A stretch of 64,000 nucleotides of DNA. It comes from Vespula vulgaris (taxonomy: Eukaryota; Arthropoda; Insecta; Hymenoptera; Vespidae). The stretch covers positions 12,135,473-12,199,472 of the forward strand of contig NC_066588.1 in assembly GCF_905475345.1 (NCBI RefSeq), given 5' to 3'. The notes under the pieces are model-generated. The model did no database searches and was not told the DNA's origin. It saw only the letters and a program-made list of their open reading frames with translations. The position numbers were made by a program, and so were the translations under genes. The stretch's first letter is position 1. Every line of letters begins with the position of its first letter. Positions 61,391 to 64,000 of the stretch are shown in pieces.

Positions 61391-64000
61391 GATTACGTGA
61401 TCAATCGTCCTGCATACGCGAATGAAATTATTTGATATTTTTATTTTCATTATTACAGTCGACTCTCATAGATTTTTCATTTTTCTTTGTTTTAAGGTTA
61501 AATTGAAATCATTCTTTCATCTCTCTTATAAGTAGTATACTTTTTATTTCTATAAAATTAAGTTTGAAATAATAGTCACGAAACGTATAAAATATGGCAA
61601 TTGTGAGGATCACTGAAACTGCATTGAATAAGGGTGCTGAACGTGGAGTTGAAACAAGTACATTGGGATGTGTGCCAAGTTCACCCTTTGCAACGCGTTA
61701 CTGGAAAATAATACTTGTTTAGATTAGGATCAACAATTCTTCATTTTCTTTTATTCTTTTGAAATTAAATTAAATTAAATTAAAAATTTCATTGTTCATT
61801 ATTAAAATACATTTCAGATAGGCTAAGTATAATACTAAGATAATAAGTATAAAATAAAGATACTCGTTCGTATATTCAGCAAATAAATAATCATTTCTAT
61901 TTATCGAAATGCATAATAACTTAACCAATATAATAACTTAACCAATTATTCTTTTAATTTATTAATAATATTCAACTATCACAGTTTTTTTCAAATGGGA
62001 CCCAAGAATCGTGCCTTTGAGTATGGACTTTTTGATGAGTTTGTTTTTTTCGATTTCCCTTTTTATCTCTTTCCTTCACTTTCTCTTCTTCTCCTCTCTT
62101 CTTATCTCTTTCTCTCCTGATTCCTGAATTACAAATCTAGACGTTTACTACTGTGCTTAGATTTCGATATATACAATAATATATGTATACTATATATACA
62201 ATATTAAATATTAAATATATATACGTATGATCTAAACAATAATATATAAAAATTAAAGTAAATGAAAATTATTAGAATAATATTAGCCATTAACACGAAC
62301 TACATCGATTTTATTCTCATGCTTATTCTACGTTCTATATAGAAATGTTAATTAACGAATATTATCTTCTCAAGCAAAAATTTCTTACTTTTTCTTATTA
62401 TAATTTTTACGTCTCAATCGACGAATCGTTTCTTTTAGAATTCTCAGAATACACCGAAGTAACACATAAATTTAAAAAAAGTACGAGAAGTAGTATAATA
62501 AGAAAAAATTGTCAATATATCCAATAACTCGATTTTCTGATCTCATAATTTTCTATGTGATTTATTTCGCAAATGATTTATCTCTTTATGATACGAATTA
62601 CATAAGTATTACATCAGTTATATAGTATTGTTCCGCGGATCGTAAGTCAAGTCATGCAAGTAGTTAGTGAATTTCTTTAATTCTTATTTGTAGCTACAAA
62701 CTACAAAGGAAAAGACAATAGAGATGATTACTTAGTCACACTTTTATCTTGATTAAAGAACGCATCTTGTAGGTTTTTCTAGTTTAGTCTCTAGCTTTCT
62801 AGGATAAGTGAAAACTTCAATTAGAAAATGAGAACGTCGAACAAAGTCGATTCGAACAATAAGTTTTATCTCGAATTCCTGACAATTTCGAGAATGATCG
62901 TCTTAAATTCTTCTTTATCAAAAGACTTGCTGTCAGATTGCTTTGCTGCTTCCAAATGTATTTTTTGTTTTGAGTTTCATTATATTATTAATCTCTGAAT
63001 ATCACCCTGATAAATAAAAAGCAAAATATTCGGATGATTTTATTTCATATGTATTGTCGAATAAAAATTTCAGATTAAAAGATTGATATCTCAAGCTTCG
63101 TATCTGATTCTTAATAATTCCAAATGACAGTATAAAATAATTCGATAAAAATTTATCAAAATCTATTTATGTATTTTTTGGGAAATAAAAAACTCTTTTC
63201 TTTTCATGTTGAAATAGATGAATCTTTTTTTAAAATTATTCAAAATACGCTTCGGATAATATATTTCAAGATTATCGAGACATTTTTAATAAATTTATTA
63301 ATTCTTTAATAATTACGATTTTGTTTAACTCCAAATATGAATCGTTATATCGTTGAAGAAAAATCAATTCGTGAACTTTATTTTAGTGTCAAACTAATGG
63401 ATGTGATATTGTAATATCATTATAATGTAATTTTTTTAATATCTACATTTTTGTTTCCATAATCATTCAAGAAATTTAAATTCATTTCTATAGAGTCCTA
63501 TAATCCCATAATTTTGAAACATTTAATGATTTCTTTGTATAAATTGTTAAATAACTCGCTTTTCTTGTTAATTCCGTGATAATATCATTTTATCTATGAA
63601 ATCGAATCCTTATCTTCTTTGCAATTTGTTTCATTTTGAAATCTCCAAATTTTTAGGATTACTCTGAAAATTATTTAGACGGAATTATGAAGAAAAAATA
63701 GCTATGAATTTGACTCTCAAATAGATGTACGGAGTGAATCACAAGGGTGATATTTCGACGGCGTGTCTTGAATATTCACGTTTACCGGAGTAGAATTCTC
63801 CTCGTAGAATTCTCCGTGCAAGCGTTAAAAACTCACAGTCGAATGTATTATGTTCTCGGCTTTATGCTAAATGGAAAACGCACGGCAAATAACAAGGCGC
63901 GATAAAGGCTCGGTGTGATGCAACAGGTGATACATGCGTTTTTTATTTTGATAAGCATAATTCTCGACTAAAACTTATTGCGTCGTTCGTAAAAAAGATC
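61391..64000. other. AT-rich DNA with one small GC-richer frame
   Basis: A 42-codon frame at 61594-61722 (MAIVRITETALNKGAERG..., ending WKIILV) stands out as a GC-richer island in AT-rich DNA, but I do not recognise it. It may belong to the transcript unit of the right arm or to a transposon. The rest is AT-rich and unassigned, with an AT dinucleotide area at 62165-62225. Confidence 0.4.

Overview
This is nuclear DNA from an insect. I think a hymenopteran (ant, bee or wasp) is most likely, but that is inference. The reasons are the low GC content, very frequent (GA)n/(CT)n and (ATT)n microsatellites, short GT-AG introns of roughly 80-350 bp, and an R4/Dong-like non-LTR element of a type common in Hymenoptera. 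There is no bacterial gene organisation.

One gene is certain. A 13-exon gene on the + strand (29289-36080) encodes a member of the NRF-6 family ('nose resistant to fluoxetine'): a signal peptide, a cysteine-containing NRF domain, then a multi-pass acyltransferase-3 membrane domain. All twelve introns have GT-AG ends and matching phase, and the joined coding length is exactly 5400 nt (1799 residues). The protein is about twice the usual family length. It has a roughly 490-residue acidic/lysine-rich insert between signal peptide and NRF domain, and a roughly 620-residue charged Arg/Ser/Glu-rich C-terminal tail. A consensus donor inside exon 1 has the same phase as the exon end, so a short isoform lacking 465 insert residues could be made. 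A second, truncated NRF-domain copy lies convergently just downstream on the - strand (37974-38435).

Region by region: 1-29 kb is a gene desert with microsatellites, several complex higher-GC non-coding blocks that could be regulatory, a 300-bp fold-back (2944-3243), a two-copy tandem duplication (20.94-21.74 kb) and a four-copy tandem repeat of about 187 bp (26.79-27.50 kb). 29-38.4 kb holds the NRF locus. 41-53 kb is a transposon graveyard: a decayed R4/Dong-like retroelement with a nested 167-bp insertion, a second larger copy of that insertion with an 11-bp target duplication, LTR-retroelement leader-like tandem repeats, and a decayed integrase. 53-59 kb is mainly non-coding DNA with CT tracts. 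59.9-61.4 kb has an (ATT)n tract and one arm of an inverted duplication.

The most unusual signal is that inverted duplication. About 650 bp near 49.74-50.39 kb (- strand) and 60.69-61.34 kb (+ strand) are nearly identical in exon 1 and intron, and both keep the same exon-intron layout. In the + copy, joining the two exons gives a 42-residue peptide with a strong signal sequence. A third, diverged copy of the 98-nt first exon at 50585-50682 keeps the reading frame with no stops or indels. This could be a small secreted-peptide gene or part of an undescribed mobile element; the sequence alone does not settle which.
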